Below, piece after piece: positions 34,563 through 42,072 of a stretch of DNA of 64,000 bases (the first letter of the stretch is position 1; every line of letters starts with the position of its first letter). The position numbers and the translations under genes were made by a program. The stretch comes from Agromyces mediolanus (GTDB lineage Bacteria; Actinomycetota; Actinomycetes; Actinomycetales; Microbacteriaceae). The notes beneath the pieces are model-generated. The model had not been told where the DNA came from. It did not search any database and saw only the letters and a list, made by a program, of their open reading frames with translations. The stretch is taken from positions 1-64,000 of the forward strand of contig NZ_JAMBNX010000002.1 in NCBI RefSeq assembly GCF_023715325.1. Direction: 5' to 3'.

Positions 34563-35474
34563 ATGTCACGACGTTCCCGCATCACCTCCGTCATCGCCGC
34601 GCTCGCCGCGGTGCCCCTCGTCGCCTCGCTCGCGGCGTGCGCCTCGACCGGCTCGGACGCCTCGGGCGACGCCGCCGGCGGCGAGACCGTGAAGATCGGC
34701 GTCGTCGGCAAGTCCGACCCGCAGTGGGCGCCGTTCGTCGAGGCGGCCGCCGAGGAGGGCATCACGGTCGAGCTCGTCGACTTCGGCGACTACAACCAGC
34801 CGAACCCGGCCCTCACCGAGGGCGAGCTGGACCTCAACCAGTTCCAGCACATCGTCTACCTCGCGGACTACAACGTGAACGCCGACGCCGACCTCACCCC
34901 GATCGGCTCGACGCAGATCTACCCGCTCGGCCTCTACTCCACGAAGTACGACGACGTGAAGTCGATCCCGGCCGGCGAGACCGTCGCCGTGCCCGACGAC
35001 CCCTCGAACCTCGCCCGCGCGCTGCTCGTGCTGCAGTCGTCGGGCCTCATCGAGCTGAAGGACGGCGGTTCGATCTTCTCGACCATCGCCGACATCGACG
35101 AGGCGAAGTCGAAGGTCAAGGTCACCCCGCTCGAGGCCGCCATCACCGCGACCTCACTGCCCGACGTCGCCGCCGCGATCATCAACAACGACTTCGTCGA
35201 GGACGCCGGCCTCACGTTCGCCGACGCCATCGCGCAGGACGACCCGGCCGACCCGAACGCGCTGCCGTACGTGAACATCTTCGCCGCGCGCGCCGAGGAC
35301 AAGGACAACGCCACCTACGCGAAGCTCGTCGAGATCTTCCAGACGAACGCGAAGGTCCAGGCCGGCCTCGACGAGGCATCCGGCGGCACCGGAGTCTCCC
35401 TGCAGGTCCCGGTCGCCGACCTCGAGAAGTCCCTCGCCGACGTCGAGGCCGACACGGCCGCCCAGCAGGGCTGA
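34563..35474 (+). CDS. metQ: Methionine-binding lipoprotein MetQ
   Basis: 303-residue substrate-binding lipoprotein of the methionine ABC importer (NlpA family). Signal peptide with lipobox LAAC, Cys at 26. The mature part shows VKIGVVGKSDPQWAPFVEAAAEEGITVELVDFGDYNQPNPALTEGELDLNQFQH, typical of MetQ, and VAVPDDPSNLARALLVLQ. AGAGAGGA precedes the ATG. First gene of metQ-metN-metI. Confidence 0.93.
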   Translation: MSRRSRITSVIAALAAVPLVASLAACASTGSDASGDAAGGETVKIGVVGKSDPQWAPFVEAAAEEGITVELVDFGDYNQPNPALTEGELDLNQFQHIVYLADYNVNADADLTPIGSTQIYPLGLYSTKYDDVKSIPAGETVAVPDDPSNLARALLVLQSSGLIELKDGGSIFSTIADIDEAKSKVKVTPLEAAITATSLPDVAAAIINNDFVEDAGLTFADAIAQDDPADPNALPYVNIFAARAEDKDNATYAKLVEIFQTNAKVQAGLDEASGGTGVSLQVPVADLEKSLADVEADTAAQQG

Positions 35475-35569
35475 TCGACGTCCCACCATCCGGCTCCCGG
35501 GCGGCGCGCACCCCGCGTCGCCCGGGAGCCGTCGGCGCGTTCCGCGCCGCACCCGAGGAGGAATCCCGC

Positions 35570-36655
35570 ATGGCCATCGTGAGCCTCGCGAACGTCAGCA
35601 AGTCGTACCCGTCGCCCGAGCGGGGCGCGCCCCGCATCGTCGCCGTCGACGACGTCAGTCTCGAGATCGAGGCCGGTGAGGTCACCGGCATCATCGGCTA
35701 CTCGGGCGCGGGCAAGTCCACGCTCGTGCGCCTGATCAACGCGCTCGAACCCGCCACCGCGGGCACCGTCACGATCGACGGGCGGGCGATCACCGGGCTG
35801 CCGGAGCGGGAGCTGCGGGCCGTGCGGCTCGGCATCGGCATGATCTTCCAGCAGTTCAACCTGTTCGAGGCGAAGACCGTGGCGCAGAACGTCGCGTATC
35901 CGCTCAAGGTCGCCGGCTGGGGCAAAACGGAGATCACGGCGCGCGTCGCCGAACTGCTCGACTTCGTCGGGCTCGCCGACAAGGCCCGGGCCTACCCCGA
36001 CCAGCTCTCCGGCGGGCAGAAGCAGCGCGTCGGCATCGCCCGGGCGCTCGCCACCCGCCCGCGGATCCTGCTCGCCGACGAGGCGACGAGCGCGCTCGAC
36101 CCCGAGACGACGCAGGAGGTGCTCGCGCTCCTGAAGCGCGTGAACGAGGAGTACGGCGTCACGATGGTCGTGATCACCCACGAGATGGACGTCATCCAGT
36201 CGATCGCGACCAAGGTCGCCGTGATGGACGGCGGCCGCGTCATCGAGCAGGGCGACGTCTTCGACGTCTTCTCCGACCCGCAGCACGCCTCCTCCCGCAA
36301 GTTCGTCTCGACCGTCGTGCAGGGCGTGCCGTCACCGGCGGAGCTCGCGGTGCTGCGCGAGCGGCACCCGGGGCGGATCGCGACCCTCTCGTTCCGCGAC
36401 GGGGATGCCTCGCAAGCCCGCGTCTTCGTGGAGCTCGCGCAGGCCGGGCTCGAGTTCGAGCTCGTGTACGGCGGCATCAACGACATCCGGGGCCGCGCCT
36501 TCGGGCATCTCACGCTCGCGATCCGCGGCGAGCAGGCCGCGGTCGACGGGGCGCTCGCCCGGATCGGCGAGCTCGTCCAGGTGACCGAGCCGCCCGCGGA
36601 TCCGCCTGCCGGGCCGTCCGCCGGGGACGGCGCCGAGACGGGGGAGACCCGCTGA
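35570..36655 (+). CDS. metN: Methionine import ATP-binding protein MetN
   Basis: 361-residue ATPase. Walker A GYSGAGKST (about 42-50), signature LSGGQKQRVGIARAL, Walker B ILLADEATSALD; a C-terminal NIL domain (about 265-345) matches the methionine-sensing, transport-inhibiting domain of MetN. ATG at 35570 follows GAGGAGG. The 95-nt metQ-metN spacer is compatible with one operon; metN overlaps metI by 1 nt. Confidence 0.94.
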   Translation: MAIVSLANVSKSYPSPERGAPRIVAVDDVSLEIEAGEVTGIIGYSGAGKSTLVRLINALEPATAGTVTIDGRAITGLPERELRAVRLGIGMIFQQFNLFEAKTVAQNVAYPLKVAGWGKTEITARVAELLDFVGLADKARAYPDQLSGGQKQRVGIARALATRPRILLADEATSALDPETTQEVLALLKRVNEEYGVTMVVITHEMDVIQSIATKVAVMDGGRVIEQGDVFDVFSDPQHASSRKFVSTVVQGVPSPAELAVLRERHPGRIATLSFRDGDASQARVFVELAQAGLEFELVYGGINDIRGRAFGHLTLAIRGEQAAVDGALARIGELVQVTEPPADPPAGPSAGDGAETGETR

Positions 36656-37314
36656 TGGACAAGCTCATCGATCTCGGACCCGAGTTCTGGACGGCCGCCG
36701 GCGAGACGCTCTACATGGTGTTCTTCACCATGCTGTTCGGCGGACTCGCCGGCCTCGTGCTCGGCGTCGGACTCTACGTCACCCGGGCCGGCGGCCTGCT
36801 GCCGAACGTCGTCGTGAACAACGTGCTGAACGTGCTGATCAACTTCTTCCGGCCGATCCCGTTCATCATCTTCATCGCCGCGGTGCAGCCGCTCACCCGC
36901 GCCGTCATCGGCATCGGCATCGGCACGAACGCCGCCGTCTTCGCGCTGTCGCTCGCGGCGTCCTTCGCGATCGGGCGCATCGTCGAGCAGAACCTGCTCA
37001 CCGTGAAGCCGGGCGTCATCGAGGCGGCGCGCTCCATGGGCGCCGGGCCCTGGCGCATCCTGACCACGGTCGTGATCGGCGAGGCGCTCGGGCCGCTCAT
37101 CCTCGGCTACACCTTCATCATCGTCGCCGTCATCGACATGTCGGCGATGGCCGGCTTCCTCGGTGGCGGCGGCCTCGGCTACTTCGCGCAGCTCTACGGC
37201 TACCGCCAGTTCGAGCCGATCGTGACCTGGGCCGCAGTGCTGCTCATCATCGTGTTCGTGCAGATCGTGCAGTACCTCGGCAACTGGCTGGCCCGGAAGG
37301 TGCTGCGCCGGTAG
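36655..37314 (+). CDS. metI: Methionine ABC transporter permease MetI
   Basis: 219-residue permease with five helices and the EAA loop IEAARSMGAGPWRILTTVVIGEALGP near 122-147, typical of MetI. The TGATG junction with metN implies coupled translation. The last 15 nt, including the TAG stop, are duplicated exactly downstream (37300-37329). Confidence 0.93.
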   Translation: MDKLIDLGPEFWTAAGETLYMVFFTMLFGGLAGLVLGVGLYVTRAGGLLPNVVVNNVLNVLINFFRPIPFIIFIAAVQPLTRAVIGIGIGTNAAVFALSLAASFAIGRIVEQNLLTVKPGVIEAARSMGAGPWRILTTVVIGEALGPLILGYTFIIVAVIDMSAMAGFLGGGGLGYFAQLYGYRQFEPIVTWAAVLLIIVFVQIVQYLGNWLARKVLRR

Positions 37315-37329
37315 GTGCTGCGCCGGTAG
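37300..37329. repeat. Perfect 15-nt duplication of the metI 3' end
   Basis: GTGCTGCGCCGGTAG occurs twice head to tail: the last five codons of metI including the stop (37312-37314), then an identical copy whose TAG (37327-37329) is in frame. The perfect identity suggests a recent event. Confidence 0.97.
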
Positions 37330-37384
37330 GTGTACTCGATCAGCTGGCCGCACACAGCGCCGCCCGCGCCGGGGCGGGGCGGGC

Positions 37385-37425
37385 GGTCGGGTCCGGTCGG
37401 GTCGGGTCGGGTCCGGTCGGGTCGG
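37385..37425. repeat. GGTCGGGTCC short tandem repeat
   Basis: About eight 5-nt units (GGTCG with GTCCG variants), arranged as two copies of a 20-nt block. It lies between metI and the aztD-flanking palindrome, in the convergent gap 37315-37494. Confidence 0.85.
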
Positions 37426-37434
37426 CACTCACCC

Positions 37435-37468
37435 GAGTTGCCCGACTTCCATGAAAGTCGGGCAACTC
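37435..37468. repeat. 34-nt palindromic repeat, copy 1
   Basis: Arms GAGTTGCCCGACTT and AAGTCGGGCAACTC pair perfectly around a 6-nt centre. Outer flanks (GCACTCACCC / GGGTGAGTGC) extend the stem with a 2-nt bulge. It lies 26 nt past the aztD stop, in the convergent region with metI, so it may also terminate both transcripts. Two further copies lie on the other side of aztD. Confidence 0.93.
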
Positions 37469-37494
37469 GTGGGTGAGTGCCCGGGGCGTCGCGG

Positions 37495-38778
37495 TCAGTG
37501 CGCGGCGGCGACCGTCGAGAGCTCGATCGGCGCGGCTGGCAGCTGCACGCTCTCGACGAGCTCACCGGCGTCGAGGTCCACGAGGTGGATGGTCGAGGCG
37601 GCCGGATCGGTCACGTACACGCGATGCCCGTCGACCCGGAGCGCGGGGCGGGCCTGCTGCCACTCGACGGGCTCCGTCCACGCCTCGATCACCGGGATCG
37701 TCGCGGTGACCGTGCCGGCGGCCGGGTCGATCACGTGGATGGCGCCGTCGGTGCCGAGCATGAGCGCCTCGCCGTGCGGCCCGCGGGCGAGCGAACGGAA
37801 GGTGTAGCTCGTGCCGAGCTCCACGAGCCGCATCGTGCCCGCCTCGGCGTCGACGAGGCTCACGCGGGTGGGGCGCTCGAGCTCCGCCGCGGCATCCGTT
37901 TGGTAGTCGCCGAGCGCGACCGGCGACGCCGGCGAGCCGGCCAGGGTGCCGATGCGTCCGGAGGCGTCGGGGGAGGCGACCTTCGTGAAGGCGCCGTCGC
38001 GGTACACGAGGGCGCCGTCCTGGCAGCCGACCACGATGGTGCCGCCGGCGGCGACGGTCTCGCCGTGCACCCCGGGGCAGCGCTCGTCGCGCACGAGCTC
38101 GGCGCCCGCGGCGTCGAAGACCGCGACGCCCGTGCGCGCCTCCTCGGTGCCGAGGGTCGAGAGCAGCTCGCCGCCGGGCAGCGCGACGGCGACGCCGTGG
38201 TGCGCCGCCGCGCTCGCGTGCCGGCGGACCTCGAGCGCGTCGAGCGCGCCTGCGGGGACCGCGTCGGCGAGAGCGGATGCCTCGAAGCGCTGCACCTCGC
38301 CGGTGCCGTCGGCGAAGAGGGCCGTGACGCCCGCGTTCGTGGTGACGTGGCCCGGGTGGTCGGCCGCGAAGACGAGCTCCGTGAGTCGCGGGGTCTCGCC
38401 GGAGTAGTGCGCGTGGTCGCCGTGCTGCTCGGCCTCGAGGCCGGTGTCGAGCACGCGGAAGCCGACGTCCGTCGAGACCAGCACGTGCCGGCCGTCGCCG
38501 GCGGGGTTCACCCGGAGGAATCCGGGCAGCTCGAGCTCGGCGGCGACCTCGAGCGTGTCGCCCTCGAGCACGAGCAGACCGCCGTCGTAGCTCGCGACGA
38601 GGCGCGGGGCGGCGAGCTCGCGCGCGGCCGGTGCGGGCTCGGCGTCGGGTCGCTCGGCGGGCGCCTGGCCGCCCGGGGAAGCGCAGGCGGCGAGGGCGAG
38701 GAGGAGGGCGGGGGCTGCGGCGGCGCCGGCCAGGCGGATGCCTCGGCGGCGAGGCGGGGGACTGCTGCGTGTGATCAT
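37495..38778 (-). CDS. aztD: AztD-like zinc-chaperone lipoprotein
   Basis: 427-residue predicted lipoprotein: Arg-rich N-tail, hydrophobic segment and lipobox ALAAC with Cys32. The mature part has the repeated strand pattern of a beta-propeller and a His-rich loop HGDHAHYSGETPRLTE, as in AztD, which delivers zinc to the AztC binding protein of the AztABC importer. No aztABC genes are in the window. ATG at 38778 is preferred to upstream starts: TAGCGT (38791-38786) lies 7 nt before it and a Zur/Fur-type box (38800-38812) would otherwise fall inside the coding region. Expression is probably induced by zinc shortage. Confidence 0.8.
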   Translation of the reverse strand: MITRSSPPPRRRGIRLAGAAAAPALLLALAACASPGGQAPAERPDAEPAPAARELAAPRLVASYDGGLLVLEGDTLEVAAELELPGFLRVNPAGDGRHVLVSTDVGFRVLDTGLEAEQHGDHAHYSGETPRLTELVFAADHPGHVTTNAGVTALFADGTGEVQRFEASALADAVPAGALDALEVRRHASAAAHHGVAVALPGGELLSTLGTEEARTGVAVFDAAGAELVRDERCPGVHGETVAAGGTIVVGCQDGALVYRDGAFTKVASPDASGRIGTLAGSPASPVALGDYQTDAAAELERPTRVSLVDAEAGTMRLVELGTSYTFRSLARGPHGEALMLGTDGAIHVIDPAAGTVTATIPVIEAWTEPVEWQQARPALRVDGHRVYVTDPAASTIHLVDLDAGELVESVQLPAAPIELSTVAAAH

Positions 38779-38795
38779 GGCCGCCACGCTATCGT

Positions 38796-38816
38796 TAACG
38801 ATAATCATTCTCAAAA
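38796..38816 (-). promoter_or_regulatory. Zur-type operator of aztD
   Basis: On the minus strand GAGAATGATTATC (38812-38800) is a 6-1-6 Fur-family box with one mismatch between arms, embedded in an AT-rich TTTTGAG...GTTA context. It lies just upstream of the aztD -10 element, so a zinc-loaded repressor would block transcription. Confidence 0.82.
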
Positions 38817-38833
38817 CGCCGCAGTAACCCACC

Positions 38834-38912
38834 GAGTTGCCCGACTTTCATGAAAGTCGGGCAAGTCAGAAACCACCCGAGTTGCCCGACTTTCATGAAA
38901 GTCGGGCAAGTC
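38834..38912. repeat. 34-nt palindromic repeat, copies 2 and 3
   Basis: Two identical 34-nt copies (38834-38867 and 38879-38912), 45 nt apart, with the core GACTTTCATGAAAGTC and arms GAGTTGCCC / GGGCAAGTC. They match copy 1 on the far side of aztD except for one central base and one arm base. They fill the gap between the aztD promoter and the marR stop codon. Confidence 0.95.
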
Positions 38913-38929
38913 GGTGGGGTGGTCGGAGG

Positions 38930-39430
38930 CTAGGCGGGGTCCTCGAAGCTCACGATCAGCTTGCGCAGCAGCCCGGCGAGGCGCTTCTGCTCGGCCGGCG
39001 GCAGGCTGCCGAGGAGCTCCGCCTCGGCGTCGACGAGTCGGGTGATCGCGGCATCCACCCGGGTGAGACCCGCCGGGCTCATCTCGACGAGGATGCCTCG
39101 ACCGTCGTGCGGATCGGTCTGCCGGCTCACGAGGCCGCGGGCGACGAGCCGGTCGATGCGGTTCGTCATCGCGCCACTCGAGACGAGCGTCTGCTGCAGC
39201 AGCGCCTTGGGCGAGAGCCGATACGGCGCGCCCGCGCGGCGGAGCGCGGAGAGCACGTCGAACTCCCACGACTCGAGCTCCGAGCGGGCGAAGGCCTGCT
39301 TGCGCTCCCGGTCGAGGTGCTTCGACAGCCGGGCCACCCGGGAGAGCACCTGCAGCGGCGAGAAGTCGAGATCCGGGCGCTCCCGCTCCCAGTCGGCGAC
39401 GATCCGATCCACCTCGTCCGCGTGCGTCAT
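38930..39430 (-). CDS. MarR family transcriptional regulator
   Basis: 166-residue winged-helix regulator: LEVLSRVARLSKHLDRER-like N-terminal helices, DNA-binding LSPKALLQQTLVSSGAMTNRIDRLVARGLVSR (about 85-116) and wing DPHDGRGILVEMSPAG. ATG at 39430 is 6 nt after GATAAT (39442-39437), predicting a leaderless mRNA. It reads away from the tRNA-Gln/glmU unit; its targets are not evident. Confidence 0.9.
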   Translation of the reverse strand: MTHADEVDRIVADWERERPDLDFSPLQVLSRVARLSKHLDRERKQAFARSELESWEFDVLSALRRAGAPYRLSPKALLQQTLVSSGAMTNRIDRLVARGLVSRQTDPHDGRGILVEMSPAGLTRVDAAITRLVDAEAELLGSLPPAEQKRLAGLLRKLIVSFEDPA

Positions 39431-39543
39431 CCGGCCATTATCGCCCGAGGCGCGGGCGCGCTCATGCCGCAGCGCCACTGGCCGTCATGCGGCGGCGCGC
39501 GCCGTGGCAGACTTGATGGCGCGCACGGCACGCCGCGGCGCGG

Positions 39544-39615
39544 TCCGCCATGGTGTAACGGCAGCACGACAGCCTTTGGAGCTGTGAGGCCCAGGTTCGA
39601 ATCCTGGTGGCGGAG
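39544..39615 (+). tRNA. glnX: tRNA-Gln (anticodon TTG)
   Basis: 72-nt tRNA without encoded CCA. Acceptor TCCGCCA pairs with TGGCGGA plus discriminator G; D arm TGGTGTAACGGCA; anticodon stem ACAGC/GCTGT with loop CTTTGGA giving TTG; T arm CCAGGTTCGAATCCTGG. Only one base separates its 3' end from the glmU start codon. Confidence 0.96.
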
Positions 39616-39616
39616 C

Positions 39617-41062
39617 ATGAGCGATCAGAACCTCGCGATCATCGTCCTCGCGGCAGGACAGGGCACCCGCATGAAGTCGGCGACCCCGAAGCTGCTGCAC
39701 CCGCTCGCGGGCTCGCCGGTCGTCGGGCACGTGCTGAACACCGCGCGGGCGCTCGACGCCGCGCACGTGCTCGCCGTCGTGCGGCACGAGCGCGACCGCG
39801 TCGCCGAGACCATCGAGGCCGAGCTGCCGGGCACCACGATCGTCGACCAGGACGAGATCCCCGGCACCGGTCGCGCGGTCGAGCAGGCCGTCGCCGCACT
39901 GCCCGCCGACTTCGCCGGCGAGGTGCTCGTGCTGAACGGCGACGTGCCGCTGCTCGACGCCGACACGCTCGCCGCGTTCCTCGCGCAGCACCGCGACACC
40001 GGCTCGGCCGCCTCGGTGCTCTCCGCGATCTCCGACGACCCGTACGGCTACGGCCGGATCGTCCGCAGCGAGGCCGGCGCCTTCGACCGCATCGTCGAGC
40101 AGAAGGACGCGAGCGAGGCCGAACGGGCCATCCCCGAGATCAACGCCGGCATCTACGCCTTCGGCGCCGCCGCGCTCCGCGACCAGCTCGCGAACCTCAC
40201 GACCGAGAACGCGCAGGGCGAGAAGTACCTCACCGACGTGATCGAGCTGCTCCGGGAGGCCGGCAGCGAGGTCGAGGCCGTGCCCGTCGCCGAGCCGTGG
40301 CTCGTCGCCGGCATCAACGACCGCGCGCAGCTCTCCGAGACGGCGGCCCGGCTGAACGCGCTCATCGTGCGCGGCTGGCAGCTGAACGGCGTCACGATCG
40401 AGGACCCGGCGACGACCTGGATCGACCTCGCGGTCACGATCGAGCCCGACACGACCATCCGCCCCGGCACCCAGCTGAAGGGGGCGACGACGATCGCCAC
40501 GGGCGCCGTCGTCGGCCCCGACACCACCCTCGTCGACTGCGAGATCGGCGCCGGCGCGCACGTGAAGCGCACCGACGGCACCCTCGCCGTCATCGGCGCG
40601 GGCGCCGAGGTCGGGCCGTTCGCCTACCTCCGCCCCGGCACGGTCCTCGGCGACGACGGCAAGATCGGCACCTTCGTCGAGACGAAGAACGCCGAGATCG
40701 GCCGCGGCAGCAAGGTGCCGCACCTGAGCTACATCGGCGACACCCGGGTCGGCGAGCAGTCGAACGTGGGCGCCGGCTCGATCACCGCGAACTACGACGG
40801 GGTGAACAAGCACCGCACTGAGATCGGCTCGCACGTGCGCACCGGGTCGCACGGGGTGTTCGTCGCGCCCGTTACGATTGGAGACGGCGTCTACACGGGC
40901 GCCGGAACGGTCGTCCGTAAAGACGTCCCGGCCGGAGCGCTCGCCGTGAACGTCGCACCGCAACGCAATATCGAGGGGTGGGTCACCACGCATCGTGCCG
41001 GGACCTCGGCCGCCCAGGCGGCCGAGGCCGCGAGCACGGCCGCCGCGACCGACGCCGACTGA
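39617..41062 (+). CDS. glmU: Bifunctional GlcNAc-1-P uridyltransferase / GlcN-1-P acetyltransferase
   Basis: 481-residue enzyme making UDP-GlcNAc for peptidoglycan. The N-terminal pyrophosphorylase has LAAGQGTRMKS (about 12-22) and GTGRAVEQA; the C-terminal left-handed beta-helix acetyltransferase has TFVETKNAEIG, SYIGDTRVGEQSNVGAGSITANYDG and a long C-terminal Ala-rich tail. The ATG lies 1 nt after tRNA-Gln, so the only Shine-Dalgarno-like sequence (GGCGGAG) is the tRNA acceptor strand itself. It is followed by prs (32 nt). Confidence 0.95.
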   Translation: MSDQNLAIIVLAAGQGTRMKSATPKLLHPLAGSPVVGHVLNTARALDAAHVLAVVRHERDRVAETIEAELPGTTIVDQDEIPGTGRAVEQAVAALPADFAGEVLVLNGDVPLLDADTLAAFLAQHRDTGSAASVLSAISDDPYGYGRIVRSEAGAFDRIVEQKDASEAERAIPEINAGIYAFGAAALRDQLANLTTENAQGEKYLTDVIELLREAGSEVEAVPVAEPWLVAGINDRAQLSETAARLNALIVRGWQLNGVTIEDPATTWIDLAVTIEPDTTIRPGTQLKGATTIATGAVVGPDTTLVDCEIGAGAHVKRTDGTLAVIGAGAEVGPFAYLRPGTVLGDDGKIGTFVETKNAEIGRGSKVPHLSYIGDTRVGEQSNVGAGSITANYDGVNKHRTEIGSHVRTGSHGVFVAPVTIGDGVYTGAGTVVRKDVPAGALAVNVAPQRNIEGWVTTHRAGTSAAQAAEAASTAAATDAD

Positions 41063-41094
41063 CACGAGGCCGGACCGGCTGAGAGGACCAACAC

Positions 41095-42072
41095 ATGTCG
41101 GGTATCGAGACCACTGGATCCAAGCGCCTCGTGCTGGTGTCGGGGCGCGCGCATCCGGAGCTCGCCGAGCAGATCGCCCGCGAGCTCGGCGCCGACCTGG
41201 TGCCGACCGATGCCCGCACCTTCGCGAACGGCGAGATCTACGCCCGCTATGACGAGAGCGTGCGCGGCTCCGACGCCTTCGTGATCCAGTCGCACACCTC
41301 CCCGATCAACGAGTGGCTCATGGAGCAGCTCATCATGGTCGACGCGCTGAAGCGCGCCTCGGCCAAGCGCATCACGGTGGTCGCCCCGTTCTACCCCTAC
41401 GCCCGCCAGGACAAGAAGGGCCGCGGCCGCGAGCCGATCTCCGCCCGTCTCGTGGCCGACCTGTTCAAGACCGCCGGCGCCGACCGCATCATGTCGATCG
41501 ACCTGCACGCCGCGCAGATCCAGGGCTTCTTCGACGGCCCCGTCGACCACCTCTTCGCGATGCCGGTGCTGCTCGAGGAGTTCAAGAACTCGCTCGACCC
41601 CGCCACCCTCACCGTCGTCTCGCCCGACATGGGCCGCGTGCGCGTCGCCGACATCTGGAGCGACAAGCTCGGCGCCCCGCTCGCCATCATCCACAAGCGA
41701 CGCGACCCGCTCGTGCCGAACCAGGTCTCCGTGCACGAGATCGTGGGCGATGTGAAGGGCCGCGTCTGCCTCCTGGTCGACGACCTCATCGACACCGGCC
41801 GCACGATCGTGAAGGCCGCCGAAGCGCTCAAGGCCAACGGTGCGATCGGCGTCGTCGTCGCGGCGACGCACGCCGTGTTCTCGAACCCGGCGGTCGAGAT
41901 CCTGCAGTCCGACTTCATCGACCGCGTCGTCGTCACCGACACGCTGCCGGTGCCGGCCGAGAAGCACTGGGACCGGCTCACGATCCTGCCGATCGCGCCG
42001 CTCCTGGCGCGGGCGATCCACGAGGTCTTCGAGGACGGCTCGGTCACAAGCATGTTCGACGGCGCGGCCTGA
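41095..42072 (+). CDS. prs: Ribose-phosphate pyrophosphokinase
   Basis: 325-residue PRPP synthase (class I). ATP-binding YPYARQDKKGRGREPISARLVADLF, MSIDLHAAQIQGFF, and the PRPP-binding loop VCLLVDDLIDTGRTI are intact. GAGAGGACC precedes the ATG. glmU-prs is a conserved actinobacterial pair; its stop overlaps the acyl-CoA ligase start (TGATG). Confidence 0.96.
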   Translation: MSGIETTGSKRLVLVSGRAHPELAEQIARELGADLVPTDARTFANGEIYARYDESVRGSDAFVIQSHTSPINEWLMEQLIMVDALKRASAKRITVVAPFYPYARQDKKGRGREPISARLVADLFKTAGADRIMSIDLHAAQIQGFFDGPVDHLFAMPVLLEEFKNSLDPATLTVVSPDMGRVRVADIWSDKLGAPLAIIHKRRDPLVPNQVSVHEIVGDVKGRVCLLVDDLIDTGRTIVKAAEALKANGAIGVVVAATHAVFSNPAVEILQSDFIDRVVVTDTLPVPAEKHWDRLTILPIAPLLARAIHEVFEDGSVTSMFDGAA

